Origin: an uncultured Erythrobacter sp.
GTDB taxonomy: Bacteria; Pseudomonadota; Alphaproteobacteria; Sphingomonadales; Sphingomonadaceae
Direction of reading: 5' to 3'
Assembly (NCBI RefSeq): GCF_947492365.1
Contig: NZ_CANLMB010000001.1
Location: 1-64,000 of the forward strand
DNA: 64,000 bases
Positions within the stretch are counted from its first letter, which is position 1, and every line of letters begins with the position of its first letter. The notes beneath the pieces were generated by a model. That model searched no databases. It saw only the letters and a program-made list of their open reading frames with translations, and was not told the DNA's origin. Of this stretch, positions 26,212 through 34,588 are shown piece by piece. The translations under genes were made by a program, and so were the position numbers.

Positions 26212-26823
26212 TCAGTGACGTTTCATTCGCGTGGCGAGTGCATCGAGATCGTCGATCTCGCTCAGCAAAGTATCGAGAGCTTCGGTCACCAGTGCCTGTG
26301 CGCTTTTTCCCTGCATGGTCGCAGCGAGGCGCAGTTTGAGGTGACGGTCGGTATCAAGACGCAAGGTGAAGGCCGCGCGCTTGGCGCTCTTGCCCGTTGC
26401 AACCTTTTGCGCCGGCTTTGACGCTGCGTGCTTCTTTTTCTTCTTCTTCGAATTTGGCTTCTTCACCACCAGAGGCTCTGCCGGTGTGTCGTTCAGAAGA
26501 TATTCGGCGAGACGTTTTTGCTCACGCGCGACCAGCGGGCTGTCTCCGCCCAGATTGTCGGCAAGAATGCTGTCCAGGCCGTCCTCATTGGCGGCCTTGC
26601 GCGGTGCACGGGTTTTCAAGACTGGCTGAATCGGAACAACGTCCGAGTTCTTGGAGGCTGCTTCTGCTTCCTCCTGACCCATGTCGTTCCAGCCCAGATC
26701 TTCGAGCTGTTCGGGCTCAACCACTTCGGGAAGCGGGGCGAGCTGCGGACGCATGGCGGGTTTTGCGCCGCCCTTGCGTGCAAGCAAAGTCGGTCCAAGC
26801 GAGGCAAAGCTGGCTTCGGACAT
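26212..26823 (-). CDS. ParA-partner protein with ribbon-helix-helix-like C-terminus
   Basis: A 203-aa protein, largely disordered in the first 120 residues with acidic and proline-rich stretches. A run of lysines (KKPNSKKKKKKH) follows. A compact C-terminal 55 residues (AAFTLRLDTDRHLKLRLAATMQGKSAQALVTEALDTLL) resembles a ribbon-helix-helix fold. It lies 15 bp after the ParA gene. Such pairs usually act as adaptor/effector for a ParA-type positioning ATPase rather than as canonical ParB, because no ParB HTH is visible. Confidence 0.62.
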   Translation of the reverse strand: MSEASFASLGPTLLARKGGAKPAMRPQLAPLPEVVEPEQLEDLGWNDMGQEEAEAASKNSDVVPIQPVLKTRAPRKAANEDGLDSILADNLGGDSPLVAREQKRLAEYLLNDTPAEPLVVKKPNSKKKKKKHAASKPAQKVATGKSAKRAAFTLRLDTDRHLKLRLAATMQGKSAQALVTEALDTLLSEIDDLDALATRMKRH

Positions 26824-26838
26824 CGGCCTGCGTCTCCC

Positions 26839-27561
26839 TTACTGTGCCACTCGGCGGCCAAAGCCGCCCGCGGGGCGATGCACGCCATTGGCCTGCACTT
26901 GCGGGCTGGTGCCCGGTGCCGAAAAGACAGTGCGGCGGAAGTTCTTTTCCAGGCGATCCGAGATGTATTTCCACAAAGCGGTGATCTCAGCCGAGCTGCG
27001 ACCTTCGGGATCGACTTCCATCACCGTGCGGCCATCGATCATCGAGGCGGCAAAATCGGTGCGGTGGTGAAGTGTAATCGGAGCAACGGTGCCGTGCTGC
27101 GAAAGCGCGACTGCGGCTTCGGAAGTGATCTTGGCCTTGGGCGTTGCGGCATTGACCACGAAGACAAGCGGCTTTCCGGCACGCTCGCACAGGTCGACCG
27201 TCGCGCCGACAGCGCGCAGATCGTGCGGGCTGGGACGAGTCGGAACAACGATAAGCTCAGCCACACCGATCACCGACTGGATAGCCATGGTGATGGCAGG
27301 CGGCGTATCGATCACCGCAAGTTTGAAGCCCTGCTGACGCAAGGTCGCAAGGTCATTCGCAAGCCGCGAAACAGTGGTCTGGGCAAAGGCGGGATATTCC
27401 GCCTCGCGTTCATTCCACCAATCGGCGAGCGACCCTTGCGGATCGATATCGATCAAGACGACCGGTCCAGCGCCAGCGCGCTGGGCCTGGACGGCCAGAT
27501 GTCCGGATAGGGTCGTTTTGCCCGATCCGCCTTTCTGCGATGCCAAAGCGAGTACACGCAA
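26839..27561 (-). CDS. ParA/MinD-family P-loop ATPase
   Basis: A 240-aa ParA-type ATPase. The deviant Walker A KGGSGKTT lies near the N-terminus, with LIDIDPQGSLADWW as the A' motif and FKLAVIDTPPA as Walker B. The best start is TTG 27561, which has GGGGGA seven bases upstream and gives the expected MRVLALASQKGG start; upstream ATG 27603 adds a non-conserved leader. ParA proteins of this size position proteins or plasmid DNA on the nucleoid. The partner and the SPOR lipoprotein downstream hint at cargo linked to the envelope. Confidence 0.86.
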   Translation of the reverse strand: MRVLALASQKGGSGKTTLSGHLAVQAQRAGAGPVVLIDIDPQGSLADWWNEREAEYPAFAQTTVSRLANDLATLRQQGFKLAVIDTPPAITMAIQSVIGVAELIVVPTRPSPHDLRAVGATVDLCERAGKPLVFVVNAATPKAKITSEAAVALSQHGTVAPITLHHRTDFAASMIDGRTVMEVDPEGRSSAEITALWKYISDRLEKNFRRTVFSAPGTSPQVQANGVHRPAGGFGRRVAQ

Positions 27562-27797
27562 CGCTCGGTCCCCCTGATAAATAGACCATAAGTCGCCGCC
27601 CAATTGCGGCTGGATGAGAAGGGGGATCGCAGACTACCCCTAATTTTGGGTTAACGCGGGGCCACACAAGTCCGTCGAATGATGGATGGCGGCTGGCAGC
27701 TCAGCGTCCTGCAAAACCTCGCTAGGCGGCAGAAACGAAATGCTAACCACTCCTTCACTATAAGTAGGCGCATCCGATTTCGAAGGAGTGCCAATCG

Positions 27798-28838
27798 ATG
27801 GCTATCAAAGCTCTAACCGCCATTCGCCCGCATGCCGCTTTGCGCGCTGCAACCTTTGCATGCGCCGCTGCTTTTGCCGCCCTTACCGTCCCTGCCGCTG
27901 CCGATGTGCGCGAGGGCGTAGAGGCGTGGAGCGCAGGCGACTACGCGACCGCCGTTTCCGAATGGCGCGGCCCTGCACAGGCGGGCGATCCCGATGCGAT
28001 GTTCAACCTTGCGCAGGCCTATCGCCTGGGTCGCGGGGTCGACGCAGACATCACTCGCGCCCGCGAGCTTTATGCCGCCGCCGCTGATCGCGGCCATGTC
28101 AAGGCTGCTGACAATTACGGGCTGCTGCTGTTCCAGCAGGGCGAGCAAGACAGCGCCATGCCGCTGATCCGCTCGGCAGCCGAGCGCGGTGATCCGCGCG
28201 CGCAATATGTTCTGGGCCTTGCCCACTTCAACGCAGATTATGCCGAGAAGGATTGGGTGCGCGCCTATGCCTTGCTGACGCTCGCCAATGCTGCGGGTCT
28301 GCCGCAGGCCAGCACGGCTTTGTCGCAGATGGACCAATACATCCCGCTGACGCAGCGCCAGCAGGCCCAGTCGCTTGCGCGCAACCTTGATGCAGAGGCA
28401 GAGCAGCGCCGCGCAGCTGAGCTGGCTGCGCTTGATCTAGGCACCCAGCAACCCGCGGCAACGCGTCCGGCCGCTTCGGCTCCGGTGCGCACCGCAGCTG
28501 TTGCGCGCTCCGCTCCGCAACCGGTGCGCGTTTCGCAGCCTACCCGGCCAGTGCCGGTTCCTGCGGCACAACAGCCCACACAAGCCCGTCCTGCCGCCTC
28601 TCGCATGAGCGGCAATTGGCGTGTTCAGCTCGGCGCGTTTGGCGTCGCGGGCAATGCGGATCGTCTGTGGGCGCAGCTTCAGTCGAACCCGGCGCTTTCC
28701 GGCACCCGGAAGGCTCTGGTGCCCGGCGGTAACGTGACGCGGCTTCACGCGGTCGGCTTTAACAGCCGCGCCGAAGCACAGCAGGCCTGCGACGCGCTCG
28801 CGCGGCAAGGTCAGGCCTGCATGGTCGCGCGCCCATAA
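27798..28838 (+). CDS. Secreted Sel1-repeat protein with SPOR domain
   Basis: A 346-aa protein with a signal peptide (cleavage near ALTVPAAAD), two or three Sel1-like repeats (EAWSAGDYATAVSEWRGPAQAGDPDAMFNLAQAYRLGRG and following) and a Pro/Ala-rich linker. The C-terminal SPOR domain begins WRVQLGAFGVAGNADRLW. GAAGGAG lies nine bases before ATG 27798. It is divergent from the ParA operon, whose third gene also ends in a SPOR domain. The two probably act at the division site or in glycan trimming. Confidence 0.82.
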   Translation: MAIKALTAIRPHAALRAATFACAAAFAALTVPAAADVREGVEAWSAGDYATAVSEWRGPAQAGDPDAMFNLAQAYRLGRGVDADITRARELYAAAADRGHVKAADNYGLLLFQQGEQDSAMPLIRSAAERGDPRAQYVLGLAHFNADYAEKDWVRAYALLTLANAAGLPQASTALSQMDQYIPLTQRQQAQSLARNLDAEAEQRRAAELAALDLGTQQPAATRPAASAPVRTAAVARSAPQPVRVSQPTRPVPVPAAQQPTQARPAASRMSGNWRVQLGAFGVAGNADRLWAQLQSNPALSGTRKALVPGGNVTRLHAVGFNSRAEAQQACDALARQGQACMVARP

Positions 28839-28919
28839 ACCAACATAGTTTTTCAGGTCCGGCTTCCCCTGATCCCGCTTGCTGCTAGGATAGCGGCATA
28901 GGGAACAAGGGAATTGGAC

Positions 28920-30206
28920 ATGAGTGACGCTCAAGCAGCGACGCCGGATCAGACGGAATTCGCAGAAGAAGCCGCTCCGGTAACGGGCAAGGACCGGATT
29001 GGCTCGCTCGATTTCATTCGCGGCATCGCAGTGATGGGCATTCTGGCAGCGAATATCGTCGCCTTTGGCCAGCCTTTCGCGGCCTATATGTATCCAGCCG
29101 CCTTCCTGACCGAGCATGGAGAAACCTCCAACTGGCTGACGGTTGGGCAATATGTCCTGATTGATGGCAAGATGCGCGGGCTCTTCACGCTGTTGTTCGG
29201 AGCAGGCCTGTATCTGTTCATGGAGCGCGCCTGGGCGCGGGGAAGCTCGCGAATGCTCCAGATGTGGCGGCTCGCTATCTTGCTCGTCTTTGGCCTGATC
29301 CATTTCTTTGTGATCTGGATGGGCGATATCCTACTTTATTATGCGATCATCGGATTCATGGTGGTCCCGATGCTGAAGCTCGGGGCAAAATCGCAATTGT
29401 GGCTGGGTCTGATCGGCTACATGGCGGGTGCGCTCTTCTATGCCGGGTTCGTTTCCATGCCTTATCTAATTGCGGAAACCCCAATGGGCGACACTGCAGA
29501 AATGGCTGACACCCGCGCGGGAATGGAGGCGGGTATAGCCGATGCCTTGGCTGACGGGGAGTTGGAAACCGGACTTATTCAGTCGGGCGACTTCGTTGGT
29601 CTTGTGACGCACAAGCTGCAAGAACACACTTGGGATCCGATGTTGAATATCGGTCTGTTCATCTGGGAGACGTTGCCCTTGATGCTGATCGGCGTCGGGC
29701 TTTATCGGCTGGGTTTCTTCAGCGGCGAGCTCTCGCGGCGCAAAATGATGCGCTGGGGCTGGGTAGGGTTCGCGGTCGGAGGAGCGATGTTCCTTGCTCT
29801 CGGCCTATGGGTCAAATCGGTCGGTTTCACCTATTACGCCATGCTGGCAGCGTTCGTTGCCTGGAGCGCGATACCCCAACTGCTGATGGTGCTGGGCATG
29901 GCGGCGCTCATGGTCGCCTATTCGCCCGCATGGACCGGCTGGCTGGGTGAGCGCGTGCGCGCCGCCGGGCGCGCGGCCTTCACCAATTATCTCGGCACTT
30001 CGATCGTTATGCTGTTTATCATGCATGGCTGGGCGCTTGGACTGTTTGGGCAGCTAAACCGGCCTGAGCTTTACCTGCTGACCGCGCTGATGTGGGTTCT
30101 GATGCTGGCATGGTCAAAGCCGTGGCTTGACCGTTTCCGTTATGGCCCGCTCGAATGGCTGTGGCGCTGCCTGACCTATCGAAAACTGTTCCCGCTCAGG
30201 CGTTGA
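28920..30206 (+). CDS. DUF418 (YeiB-like) membrane protein
   Basis: A 428-aa protein with about ten membrane helices. The N-terminal segment SLDFIRGIAVMGILAANIVAF is the hallmark of the DUF418/YeiB group, and the C-terminal DUF418 part has AAFTNYLGTSIVMLFIMHGW. Function is unknown; relatives are acyltransferase-3-like. ATG 28920 is preferred, but an in-frame TTG at 28914 with AAGGGAA is possible. Confidence 0.8.
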   Translation: MSDAQAATPDQTEFAEEAAPVTGKDRIGSLDFIRGIAVMGILAANIVAFGQPFAAYMYPAAFLTEHGETSNWLTVGQYVLIDGKMRGLFTLLFGAGLYLFMERAWARGSSRMLQMWRLAILLVFGLIHFFVIWMGDILLYYAIIGFMVVPMLKLGAKSQLWLGLIGYMAGALFYAGFVSMPYLIAETPMGDTAEMADTRAGMEAGIADALADGELETGLIQSGDFVGLVTHKLQEHTWDPMLNIGLFIWETLPLMLIGVGLYRLGFFSGELSRRKMMRWGWVGFAVGGAMFLALGLWVKSVGFTYYAMLAAFVAWSAIPQLLMVLGMAALMVAYSPAWTGWLGERVRAAGRAAFTNYLGTSIVMLFIMHGWALGLFGQLNRPELYLLTALMWVLMLAWSKPWLDRFRYGPLEWLWRCLTYRKLFPLRR

Positions 30207-30221
30207 GGCGCTGGGCCGCGC

Positions 30222-30965
30222 CTATTCGGGCGAGAGCATATAGGCCGCCAATTCAGGCTCGACATCGTCGGGCAGGGCGGCGAGTCCCGAATAGACCGCT
30301 ACCCCGATCTCGCATTGTTCGGCCGGCCCGAGCGCGGCCATGGCTGCGTCAGAGCCAAGCGCGGCTTGCAAATCGGGGTCGATGCCCGTGTCTGCGATGG
30401 AATCGCCCAACCGGCCAAAATCTGCATCATCGGGCTCGGCATATTGCTGCGGATTGTCGCGGCCAGCGGCGGCAGAACGCACCATGGCCGCATTGCGCCG
30501 CGCTATCGCGCCAGTGACCAGAGTGTTGCTTTCATCCACGAAGATCCACTGCCCCATCGTCATGGCGGCGCAATCATTGACCGAGCTGCGCTGGAGCACG
30601 GCGTAGAGTTCCTGTTCGCTCGCGCTCCATTGCAGCAGTTGTTCGGCCGGAGCTTTGACAGAATCGGGTGCGATCTTGCCGAAGAATTCTTGCAACCAGA
30701 CCTTGCCGATCTCCTCGCTAACGCTGTCATCCCGGCGCTGGCTGAAATCGAGCGCCTGCAACCGGTCGATCAGATTGCCGAAATCCTCGGGATATTCGCG
30801 CTTGATCGTCTGCCATAGCTCTTGCCCACCCGGCGTTGTGAGTATCCCCTCCTCGATCGCCGCGCGGTCCTGTTCGGGTGTTAATCCGCAGGCGGCTAGC
30901 ATTATGCTGGCCAGTCCGACCATCGAGACCCGGCGGGCGTGTTTGAACCAATTTGCCTTAGTCAT
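30222..30965 (-). CDS. Hypothetical lipoprotein
   Basis: A 247-aa protein with a signal peptide and lipobox (IMLAACG). I recognise no domain. It is predicted to be mostly alpha-helical and acidic, with cysteines in NDCAAM and EQCEIG that could form a disulfide. ATG 30965 has AGGGGA upstream; a longer frame to 31079 lacks support. It is convergent with the DUF418 gene, 15 bp apart, and divergent from bfd. Confidence 0.62.
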   Translation of the reverse strand: MTKANWFKHARRVSMVGLASIMLAACGLTPEQDRAAIEEGILTTPGGQELWQTIKREYPEDFGNLIDRLQALDFSQRRDDSVSEEIGKVWLQEFFGKIAPDSVKAPAEQLLQWSASEQELYAVLQRSSVNDCAAMTMGQWIFVDESNTLVTGAIARRNAAMVRSAAAGRDNPQQYAEPDDADFGRLGDSIADTGIDPDLQAALGSDAAMAALGPAEQCEIGVAVYSGLAALPDDVEPELAAYMLSPE

Positions 30966-31063
30966 TGCGTCCCCTGTCACGTCCAGTGTGTCGCAGTGAA
31001 GCGACGTTCTGTCCCTTTCTAGGCAGCCAAGTGGACGGGGCAATCGCAAAATTTCCTTGCTAT

Positions 31064-31078
31064 TGCGATTTATTCTCA
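31064..31078. promoter_or_regulatory. Possible Fur-type iron box upstream of bfd
   Basis: TGCGATTTATTCTCA resembles the alphaproteobacterial Fur-type pattern TGC-A-T-ATT--CA, with two mismatches at symmetric positions. It lies 44 bases before the bfd ATG and is AT-rich compared with its surroundings. Iron control of a bacterioferritin-ferredoxin gene would be expected. The match is only moderate. Confidence 0.3.
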
Positions 31079-31121
31079 TATCTATCTATTGCAAGCGCCT
31101 CGCAGGAGTGATTCTACACCC

Positions 31122-31313
31122 ATGTATATCTGCATCTGCAACGCAATTCGTGAAGCCGACCTGCGCAAAGCTGCGCTGACGTCGGCTGGCGATGCTGAGG
31201 CGACCTATGCGACGCTGGGCAAGCGCCCCAATTGCGGCCAATGCCTTGTGAAGGCTGGCGAAATCCTCAGCCAGGAACGCGCGCTTCTTTCTTGCGAGAA
31301 CGTCGCATTATAA
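31122..31313 (+). CDS. bfd: Bacterioferritin-associated ferredoxin
   Basis: A 63-aa [2Fe-2S] protein with the cluster cysteines Cys4, Cys6, Cys38 and Cys41 (YICICN, then NCGQC). Bfd reduces ferric iron in bacterioferritin so that it can be released under iron shortage. It is followed 163 bp later by bfr in the same direction, its expected partner. ATG 31122 gives the standard length. Confidence 0.93.
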   Translation: MYICICNAIREADLRKAALTSAGDAEATYATLGKRPNCGQCLVKAGEILSQERALLSCENVAL

Positions 31314-31476
31314 ACTGACCGCGCGCAACTGCGACTGGATCGCAAGAGGCTGATTTTAAAAGAAAAAAGTTGAACCTCCCCTTGCCAGTGTGGGGGGTTA
31401 GCGCCTATCTACACCCTTGCAAGCGCCGCCGAATTGATCTGGCGCAAAGTCGAAATTCAGCAAGGGAAACTGACCC

Positions 31477-31959
31477 ATGAAGGGCGATCCGAAAACAATC
31501 GAATTCCTCAACAAGGCGCTCACCAACGAGCTGACTGCGATCAACCAGTATTGGCTGCATTACCGCGTGCTCGACGATTGGGGTGTGACCAAACTTGCCG
31601 CTTACGAGCGCAAGGAATCAATCGAGGAAATGGAGCATGCCGACAAGCTCGCCGAGCGTGTGTTGTTCCTCAACGGCCTCCCCAACTTCCAGGCGATCCA
31701 CAATCTGCGCGTGGGCGAAACGGTTGAGGAAATTCTTCAGGCCGACATGAAGCTGGAAGAAGATGCCATCCCGCTGCTGCGCGACGCGATCGAGCATTGC
31801 GAAAGCGTGCGCGACTATGTCAGCCGCGATCTGTTCGCACATATCCTCGACAATGAAGAAGAGCATGTCGACTTCCTCGAAACCCAGTTCGACATGATCG
31901 AGCGGATGGGTCTGGAAAACTACGTCCAGCTGCAGAGCAAGGCTGCGGGCGAAGAATAA
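31477..31959 (+). CDS. bfr: Bacterioferritin
   Basis: A 160-aa ferritin-like protein with all ferroxidase ligands in standard positions: Glu18, Glu51, His54, Glu94, Glu127 and His130. Met52 is the usual haem ligand between subunits. It stores iron as a 24-mer. AGGGAA lies upstream of the ATG. A hairpin terminator follows the gene. Bfd upstream would supply electrons for iron release. Confidence 0.97.
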   Translation: MKGDPKTIEFLNKALTNELTAINQYWLHYRVLDDWGVTKLAAYERKESIEEMEHADKLAERVLFLNGLPNFQAIHNLRVGETVEEILQADMKLEEDAIPLLRDAIEHCESVRDYVSRDLFAHILDNEEEHVDFLETQFDMIERMGLENYVQLQSKAAGEE

Positions 31960-31984
31960 GCCACCACATCTGGCTGGAATAACG

Positions 31985-32012
31985 GGCGGGGCAGCGATGC
32001 TCCGCCTTTTTC
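31985..32012 (+). terminator. Rho-independent terminator after bfr
   Basis: GGCGGGGCA (31985-31993) pairs with TGCTCCGCC (31998-32006) with one internal mismatch, followed by TTTTT. Confidence 0.75.
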
Positions 32013-32040
32013 GTTTTGGGCGTTTTTCGTAACCGGCAGA

Positions 32041-32523
32041 CTAACCGCGCGGCTTGAGTGTGCCCTTTGCCGCCATGCGTGTTTCGATCAGAAAGAAGAT
32101 CAGACCAACCATCAAGAGCAGCATGGTCAGAACCCACAGGCCTGCGATCACAGTGCCGATCTGCGCCTCGATATAAGCTGAGACGAACAGCAATCCGATC
32201 ACAAGGCTGATGATAACCGCGGCGGCGGTCGAAAACATGATCGCGGTTTGCGAGGCGCGGCGGCGCGCTTCGAGCCAGCCGAGCTCGTGGAGCTGTCGCT
32301 GGCTGCGGTCTTCACCGGGGACTTCCTCGATCCGCTCGATCCGGCCCGCGATCCAGATCATACGGCTCATGATGACATTCATCACCGCGCCGATCCCGCC
32401 GAGCAGGAATGCCGGGGCCAGGCTGAGCTGCACCACTTGCTGCACGCGCGGGGTCGAGGCGGTCCGTTCCAAAATCTGGAAAGCCAGCGGCTGATCCACC
32501 TGCGCCAAGAATTCAAAGATCAT
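32041..32523 (-). CDS. DUF2721 family membrane protein
   Basis: A 160-aa protein with a hydrophobic N-terminal helix around residues 33-55, a charged loop (RIERIEEVPGEDRSQRQLHELGWLEARRRA) and two or three further helices. This is the DUF2721 layout. Function is unknown. Its start overlaps the der stop by 4 bp (ATGA), so it is the second gene of that operon. Confidence 0.78.
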   Translation of the reverse strand: MIFEFLAQVDQPLAFQILERTASTPRVQQVVQLSLAPAFLLGGIGAVMNVIMSRMIWIAGRIERIEEVPGEDRSQRQLHELGWLEARRRASQTAIMFSTAAAVIISLVIGLLFVSAYIEAQIGTVIAGLWVLTMLLLMVGLIFFLIETRMAAKGTLKPRG

Positions 32524-33962
32524 GTCTTGTTACTCCCCCCGGAATAGTTTCCGCCTCCGCCCTTGTTGGCGTTGTAGGGGTTCTTGGGACTTTTCAAAGT
32601 CACCCGCACCGGAACCGCATCAAAGCCCAGCTTGGAACGGATGCCATTGATGAGGTAGCGTTCATATGACTTGGGCAGAGCGTCGAGGCGGCTGCCGAAC
32701 ACCACGAAGCGCGGCGGGCGGGTGCCGACCTGTGTGATATAGCGCAGCTTGATCCGGCGTCCGCCGGGCGCAGGTGGCGGATTGGCGTCAAGCGCATCAT
32801 CAAACCAGCGATTGAGCGCAGCAGTCGGCACGCGCTTTGACCAGCTTTCGCGCAATTCGAATGCCGCACCCAGCATCGTGTCGAGACCTCTGCCAGTCTT
32901 CGCCGACACCGAGAATAACGGGACACCGCGCACCTGTGCGAGCCCGTCAAACAAGGCCTGCTTGATCCCGTTAAACAGGCCCGATGGAGTGTCAGTTCCG
33001 CCTTCGCCAGCAATATCCCACTTGTTGATCGCGACCATGAGGGCGCGGCCCTCTTCAAGTGCGAGCGCAGCGATCTTCAGATCCTGATGCTCCAGACCCT
33101 GCGTCGCATCGAGCAGCAGCACGACAACCTCGGCAAAGTCGACCGCGCGCCGCGCATCGGCAACCGACAGTTTTTCCAGCTTCTCGACGACATTGCGTTT
33201 CTTGCGCATGCCTGCGGTGTCGATCAGGCGGATTTCGCGGGTCTCGCCGCTCTTCGGGTCGGTCCAGTTCCAGTCAACCGCAATCGAATCGCGGGTGATC
33301 CCGGCTTCGGGACCTGTGAGCAAACGATCTTCGCCCAGTAGCCGGTTGATCAGTGTCGATTTGCCCGCATTGGGACGACCGACAATCGCAAGCTTGAGCG
33401 GGCCAAGCGGCGCGTCTTCATCGTCCTCTTCGCCCAATTCGGCGGCGGCTTCGGCTGCATCGGCCTTTTCGCCAATTATGGGCCATAGCGCGCCGAACAG
33501 GTCGGCAATGCCTTCGCCGTGCTCGGCAGACAAGGCGACAGGCTCGCCAAAGCCGAGCGAGTAGCTTTCCAGCACCCCGCTTTCGCCAGCCGCGCCTTCC
33601 GCTTTGTTGGCGACCAGCACGATGGGAACATTGTGCTCACGCAGATAGCGCGCGATTTCGTTGTCGAGCGGGGTCAGACCAGCGCGCGCATCGACTACGA
33701 ACATAGCCGCATCGGCGCCTTCAAGGCTGGCCTCGGTCTGTTTGCGCATGCGGCCGGGCAAGGAGAGCTCGTCCTCATCCTCCCAACCGGCGGTATCGAC
33801 GACGGTAAACTGCAGTCCAGCAATCTCCGCATCACCCATGCGGCGGTCGCGGGTCACCCCCGGCTGATCGTCGACCAGCGCGAGTTTCTTGCCCACGAGC
33901 CGATTGAACAGCGTCGATTTGCCCACATTAGGGCGGCCGATAATGATGACCTGAGGTTTCAT
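32520..33962 (-). CDS. der: Ribosome biogenesis GTPase Der (EngA)
   Basis: A 480-aa protein with two tandem GTPase domains: G1 motifs GRPNVGKST near the N-terminus and GRPNAGKST in the second half, with NKAE and NKWD as the G4 motifs. A KH-like C-terminal domain follows. Der is needed for 50S ribosome assembly. ATG 33962 is chosen over 33974. An acidic insertion (EEDDEDAP) lies between the domains. Confidence 0.96.
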   Translation of the reverse strand: MKPQVIIIGRPNVGKSTLFNRLVGKKLALVDDQPGVTRDRRMGDAEIAGLQFTVVDTAGWEDEDELSLPGRMRKQTEASLEGADAAMFVVDARAGLTPLDNEIARYLREHNVPIVLVANKAEGAAGESGVLESYSLGFGEPVALSAEHGEGIADLFGALWPIIGEKADAAEAAAELGEEDDEDAPLGPLKLAIVGRPNAGKSTLINRLLGEDRLLTGPEAGITRDSIAVDWNWTDPKSGETREIRLIDTAGMRKKRNVVEKLEKLSVADARRAVDFAEVVVLLLDATQGLEHQDLKIAALALEEGRALMVAINKWDIAGEGGTDTPSGLFNGIKQALFDGLAQVRGVPLFSVSAKTGRGLDTMLGAAFELRESWSKRVPTAALNRWFDDALDANPPPAPGGRRIKLRYITQVGTRPPRFVVFGSRLDALPKSYERYLINGIRSKLGFDAVPVRVTLKSPKNPYNANKGGGGNYSGGSNKT

Positions 33963-34013
33963 ATACAGTGCCAAGTGGCCGCTTACCCGCCACTTGGCAA
34001 GGAAACGAGCGGC

Positions 34014-34298
34014 TCAGCCCTTTTTCGCGACCGGAGGATTATCGCCGAGATCTTCGAACCACGCCTCAACCGGGCCGGTCAGCTTGATCGTCAGCGGCTG
34101 GCCCTTGCGGTCGACGGTCTTGCCTGCCTGCACGCGGACCCAACCTTCGGAGATCGAGTATTCCTCGATATCGGTTCGCACGCGGTCCTTGAACCGGATG
34201 CCCACGCCGCGCTGAAGCACGTCGGCGTCGAAGGCGGGGCTGCGCGGATTGACCGAAAGGTGATCCGGCGGCGTATCGTTTTTCTGTTCGTCTGACAT
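34014..34298 (-). CDS. DUF3297 family protein
   Basis: A 94-aa protein matching the DUF3297 pattern: HLSVNPRSPAFDADVL, RGVGIRFKDRVRTDIEEYSISEGWVRVQAGKTVDRKG. It is conserved in alpha- and gammaproteobacteria without known function. ATG 34298 is preferred over 34310. The distance to der is 51 bp, same strand. Confidence 0.88.
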   Translation of the reverse strand: MSDEQKNDTPPDHLSVNPRSPAFDADVLQRGVGIRFKDRVRTDIEEYSISEGWVRVQAGKTVDRKGQPLTIKLTGPVEAWFEDLGDNPPVAKKG

Positions 34299-34435
34299 GG
34301 CAAGCGCCAATAATCGCGCTTTGCTCTACCGACAAGCGCTGAATGCTTGCCCTTTTGCGCATGGCGATATAGAGGGCCGTCAAACGCGCGCGGGCGGGCT
34401 GTCAGGCTTTCCCGCGCGGCTTCGTTCGGGCATTG

Positions 34436-34520
34436 CGGGCGTGGCGAAATTGGTAGACGCGCCAGATTTAGGTTCTGGTATCGAGAGATGTGGGGGTTCG
34501 AGTCCCTTCGCCCGCACCAA
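34436..34520 (+). tRNA. tRNA-Leu (anticodon TAG)
   Basis: The acceptor GCGGGCG (34436-34442) pairs with CGCCCGC (34510-34516), and an encoded CCA ends at 34520. The anticodon stem is CCAGA/TCTGG with loop TTTAGGT, so the anticodon is TAG and reads CTA. A long variable arm (TATCGAGAGATG) confirms a class II leucine tRNA. Confidence 0.96.
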
Positions 34521-34588
34521 ATTCGCCCCGTGGCAAGGCCCGGTTTTCGGTTTCTCGGCATTCACTAGAAGGCTTCAGTTTTACTCTC

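Noticed and set aside
28800..28812. CGCGGCAAGG word matching the tRNA-Val end, considered as a distant att copy
   Set aside because: Only about ten bases match, inside a core gene; chance in GC-rich DNA.
31382..31411. Sigma-70 promoter TTGCCA-18-TATCTA before bfr
   Set aside because: Possible, but the -10 is poor and several other alignments are equally good.
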